A stretch of 64,000 bases of DNA, taken from the NCBI RefSeq assembly GCF_035609205.1, contig NZ_CP141184.1, positions 3,190,501-3,254,500 of the forward strand, written 5' to 3'. The position numbers and the translations under genes were made by a program. Positions within the stretch are counted from its first letter, which is position 1, and each line of letters opens with the position of its first letter. This DNA is from Hymenobacter sp. GOD-10R. GTDB lineage: Bacteria > Bacteroidota > Bacteroidia > Cytophagales > Hymenobacteraceae. Positions 61,498 through 64,000 of this stretch are shown here, piece after piece. The notes below the pieces were generated by a model. It saw nothing but the letters and a program-made list of their open reading frames with translations. It ran no database searches and was not told the origin of the DNA.

Positions 61498-61653
61498 TTA
61501 CCGAAAAAGAATAAATGAGCAGCTGATCCGTGCTAACGGAGGAATACACAAGTTATTTTCCGTCACTATTCTGAATACTGTAGAAAAGTAGCCTGATGTG
61601 GGTTTGTACTGCGGTTCAGGCCAAGGCGGCAAACTCGGCTTGTGTATACGTCA

Positions 61654-61688
61654 GCCAGCCCGTTCTACCTAGGGTAAAACGGGCTGGC
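61654..61688 (-). terminator. Hairpin downstream of the 61716 lipoprotein
   Basis: GCCAGCCCGTT (61654-61664) pairs perfectly with AACGGGCTGGC (61678-61688). The loop carries TACC/GGTA and a CCTAGG. It follows the lipoprotein stop at 61716 on the minus strand by 27 bases. Confidence 0.65.
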
Positions 61689-61715
61689 CAGGGTAGCGCA
61701 ACTACTGCGAGCTAG

Positions 61716-62198
61716 CTATAGCTTATCCATTTGCACGGCGGTTGAGCCCATCAAGTATGGATTGTAGCTCACGCCGCCACCAATGCCTTTGGCGTCCAGT
61801 GTCACCGACTGGTTCGGCTGGCCGTCAATGAGGAACGTTACGGCTAAGGCGCTTGTGACTGGTGGGCGCAGGGTACTCGTGCGCGTGACGTTCTTGAACG
61901 CAATAGTGGCCGTGACGATGTCGGAGTTGCTGAACGTGCCGATGTTGTACGTTTTGTCGGCCGTATCGGCATACTGATCAGTGGTTTGCGGGCCTTCCTG
62001 CGCTGTGCTACCTGCCGCAATGAGCTGAGAAGTTACCTGTAGATCAGCGCCTAGACCGGCCAAATCACGCCCCGCCACACGCACCGCCACCACATGCGTC
62101 TTGACCGGGGCAGGGTCAGGCTTATCGTTGTCGCCGCAGTTCAGTAAAGGCAGCAAAGACATAGCTAATAGATAGCGAAGCGGAGCAATTAGTTTCAT
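61716..62198 (-). CDS. Lipoprotein, paralogue of the one at 50816
   Basis: A 160-residue protein from ATG 62198; the frame runs to 62465 but the first 89 residues lack support. The signal ends L-P-L-L-N-C, close to L-P-L-L-S-C of the 50816 protein. Beta-rich body with V-V-A-V-R-V-A-G-R-D-L and A-V-T-F-L-I-D-G-Q-P-N-Q-S-V-T-L-D. The terminal M-D-K-L echoes H-K-L in the paralogue. No family recognised. Confidence 0.7.
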   Translation of the reverse strand: MKLIAPLRYLLAMSLLPLLNCGDNDKPDPAPVKTHVVAVRVAGRDLAGLGADLQVTSQLIAAGSTAQEGPQTTDQYADTADKTYNIGTFSNSDIVTATIAFKNVTRTSTLRPPVTSALAVTFLIDGQPNQSVTLDAKGIGGGVSYNPYLMGSTAVQMDKL

Positions 62199-62352
62199 AC
62201 GGCTAAGATGCGGAGAAACCGTGAATCTTGGACGTGACCGGCATAGACTGGCTGGCCCCGATAGCAAAACGCAAGCTTCACTAAAGCATGACACTGCCAG
62301 CACATTAGCGTAACCTAGGCTGCTGAAATTTGTGCTAAAACAGCCTTCTGTT

Positions 62353-62469
62353 ATGAACAACTCAACGCAAACTACCCGCCGGCACTGGCTCATCCGGCTG
62401 GCCGCGCTCATCCGCCCACAAGCGGAGACCAAGACGCATACGACGTCTGCGGCCATGCTTTTCATCTAA
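62353..62469 (+). CDS. 38-residue ORF with a Tat-like start
   Basis: ATG 62353 to TAA 62469. The peptide starts M-N-N-S-T-Q-T-T-R-R-H-W-L-I-R-L-A-A-L-I. R-R-H-W-L-I-R-L resembles the R-R-S-W-L-K-R-L Tat signal of the collar protein at 3224. It may be the truncated beginning of a similar exported protein; the rest is missing. Confidence 0.35.
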   Translation: MNNSTQTTRRHWLIRLAALIRPQAETKTHTTSAAMLFI

Positions 62470-62487
62470 AACAGCAGGGCTTCTTTA

Positions 62488-62527
62488 GGCGCCAGACTGG
62501 ATTATAGTAAACCGGCAAACTGGCGCC
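62488..62527 (-). terminator. Hairpin downstream of the acyltransferase gene
   Basis: GGCGCCAG (62488-62495) matches CTGGCGCC (62520-62527) in inverse orientation, loop of 24. It follows the stop of the 62536 gene on the minus strand and so is a plausible terminator. Confidence 0.5.
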
Positions 62528-62535
62528 CGCGCCAC

Positions 62536-64000
62536 TTAATAGCGGTTGAGCAGGCGCCGGGTGCGCTCGGGCAAGTCGTAGGCATCCAGGATGATGAAGC
62601 CGTCCAGTGCGTTGGTGAAAGCCGGATCTAGGTTGAAGCCCACAAAGCGGGCGTTCTGCTGCATGTAATGGCGCAACAACACGGGTACACCCATGCCGCC
62701 GGGCTCCAGGCTAGCTACCAACTTGTTGAGGGCTTGCACATCATCGAGGCCGGTTTGCAGGACTGCTGCGGGCTCCTGCTTATCCAGTGGCCGGTAGCGG
62801 AACTGCTTGCGGGGCCGCACGTACGCCGCCATTTCGGCGTCGAAACAATGCCGGCGAATAAAGTCGATCATGACGGCCTTCGATAATGGCTGAAAGCGGC
62901 TGCTGATGCTCACCGGGCCAATCAGGTACCGGTATTCTGGGTGGGCACTCAGGTACAGGGCAATGCCTTTCCACAACAAGGTCAGGGGTAGGGGCTGCCG
63001 CTGGTACTCTGCCCGAACAAAGGAACGACCTAGCTCCAGCGACTGGCGCAACAGCGGGCACAGTGCTCGTTTCATTTTGAACAGCGAGTGCAGGTAAAAG
63101 CCTCGCCGGCCGTGCTGCCGCAGGATGCTCCGCCCGTGTCCAAGGCGGTAAGCGCCCACCACGCAGCGCTGCTGACGGTCGTAGAGAAACAAGTGGCGAT
63201 AGTAGGCGTCGTACGCATCTAGGTCGCACGGCTGCTGGGTGCCTTCGCCCTCGCCGCGAAAGGTGAGCTCGCGCAGCCTACTAATCTCACGCAGCACGTT
63301 CGGAATTTCCTTACTCTTGGCTACGTAAACCTCCCAGCGATGGTGCTGAAGCAGGAGCCGACCGGGGCGGAGGGCGGCTAGGTCGGCCTCCACTAAGACA
63401 GGAGTGGTTTCGGCAATGACCGGTGGGGCGAGCGGTGGGTGCACGCCGGGATCATTCCGCGGGGTGCCGCCACTGAGGGCGTGCACACGGGCCCGCAGAT
63501 ACGTCAGGCGCTCGGCGGCCGACAGGCCGCATAGCTCGGCCGCGGCTACGGCCGTGCCGATGCGTACCTGCACGCTGGTGCCGCGCTTGTTAAGCAGCTC
63601 GGCCGGCAGACGGGCCGTGCGCAGGAAGCTATGCAGCAATCCTAGCCAGCTAAAAGAGGTGCTGTTTTGCCCACTAATCCAGACGGGCACCACGGGCAGG
63701 CGCGTTGCGGTGAGCAGGCGCCCGGCGGTAGGGTGCCACACCGACTCGGTTACGCCCTGAAACAGGCCGGGACGGTGGGCGACTTCCCCCGCTGGGAACA
63801 GTAGCAGCGGAATATCATTGTGCAGAAAGCGCAGTAAGCGCCGCAGTCCTGGTACGTTGCGGCCAGGCGTTGGTGCATCGGGCTGCACCAGGACGAACTG
63901 CGCTCCTAATTGGGGCAGCAAGGGGGCCAAAAGCTCGTTGACCGCCACCCGCAAGTCGGGGCGTGCCTGGCCGAGGACGTGCAGGAGCACCAGGCCGTCG
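62536..64000 (-). CDS. Two-domain acyltransferase (OlsF-like, ornithine-lipid synthesis), 5' end outside window
   Basis: At least 485 residues; the gene runs off the right edge. The N-terminal part visible is a PlsC/LPLAT fold (I-P-L-L-L-F-P-A-G-E-V-A-H, P-V-V-P-V-W-I-S-G-Q-N-S). The C-terminal part, from about 200 to the end, is a GNAT/OlsB-type domain (V-Y-V-A-K-S-K-E-I-P, L-R-E-L-T-F-R-G-E-G, D-A-Y-Y-R-H-L-F-L-Y-D, V-V-G-A-Y-R-L). The order PlsC then OlsB is that of bifunctional OlsF, which makes ornithine lipids. Since the upstream end is missing, catalytic H-x4-D was not seen. Confidence 0.8.
   Translation of the reverse strand, partial: DGLVLLHVLGQARPDLRVAVNELLAPLLPQLGAQFVLVQPDAPTPGRNVPGLRRLLRFLHNDIPLLLFPAGEVAHRPGLFQGVTESVWHPTAGRLLTATRLPVVPVWISGQNSTSFSWLGLLHSFLRTARLPAELLNKRGTSVQVRIGTAVAAAELCGLSAAERLTYLRARVHALSGGTPRNDPGVHPPLAPPVIAETTPVLVEADLAALRPGRLLLQHHRWEVYVAKSKEIPNVLREISRLRELTFRGEGEGTQQPCDLDAYDAYYRHLFLYDRQQRCVVGAYRLGHGRSILRQHGRRGFYLHSLFKMKRALCPLLRQSLELGRSFVRAEYQRQPLPLTLLWKGIALYLSAHPEYRYLIGPVSISSRFQPLSKAVMIDFIRRHCFDAEMAAYVRPRKQFRYRPLDKQEPAAVLQTGLDDVQALNKLVASLEPGGMGVPVLLRHYMQQNARFVGFNLDPAFTNALDGFIILDAYDLPERTRRLLNRY

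Noticed and set aside
61716..62465. 249-residue version of the lipoprotein starting at 62465
   Set aside because: The extra 89 residues are Cys/Ser-rich and hide the clear lipoprotein signal that starts at 62198.

Overview
The window looks like chromosomal DNA from a moderately GC-rich aerobic member of the Bacteroidota, most likely Hymenobacter or a close relative (Cytophagales). The reasons are a SusC/SusD outer-membrane pair, a giant secreted protein with a type IX secretion (T9SS) C-terminal domain, many lipoproteins with Bacteroidota-style lipoboxes, weak Shine-Dalgarno signals, and high-GC coding DNA very rich in CTAG. The genus is an inference. No rRNA, tRNA, CRISPR array or replication origin was seen.

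Layout. 0-10 kb: a DUF1294 membrane protein, a secreted esterase, a Tat-type tail-collar protein and a 1,713-residue repeat/cadherin/malectin adhesin-like T9SS cargo. 9.5-18 kb: a string of small lipoproteins and secreted proteins of mostly unknown function, an SPFH-SHOCT protein, a SUKH-type immunity-like protein, a 45-residue lipoprotein ORF coupled to its neighbour, and a frameshifted gene remnant. 18-27 kb (minus strand): SWIM zinc-finger protein, DUF6493-like protein, a 130-residue beta-grasp protein ending in Gly-Gly, a DUF4132 protein and a YwqG/DUF1963 protein. This is the most promising candidate for an uncharacterised system. It resembles the SWIM and DUF4132 parts of the E. coli yeh (molR) locus, lacks the MoxR/VWA parts, and adds a ubiquitin/ThiS/MoaD-like protein.

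27-33 kb: membrane and zinc-ribbon proteins, a DoxX-like protein, an ECF sigma factor with a membrane partner, decayed genes, and an orphan S-box (SAM-I) riboswitch with no intact methionine gene after it. 33-50 kb: a polysaccharide-use region (SusC, SusD, Cys-type sulfatase, GxGYxYP putative glycosidase, DUF1080 hydrolase, GH18 chitinase-like enzyme), interrupted by an integrase fragment and an IS110-family insertion sequence. 50-64 kb: an acyltransferase, two paralogous lipoproteins 11 kb apart, a Bcr/CflA exporter, a DUF3500-HupE pair, an AraC regulator divergent from a CopA copper ATPase plus cupredoxin, a low-GC ABC transporter pair, and the 3' part of a two-domain acyltransferase resembling the ornithine-lipid synthase OlsF, cut by the window edge.

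Functional themes are glycan capture and hydrolysis at the cell surface, copper handling, envelope lipids, and a conflict-like gene island next to immunity-type genes. All calls come from reading the sequence. Family names rest on remembered motifs and no database search was run.
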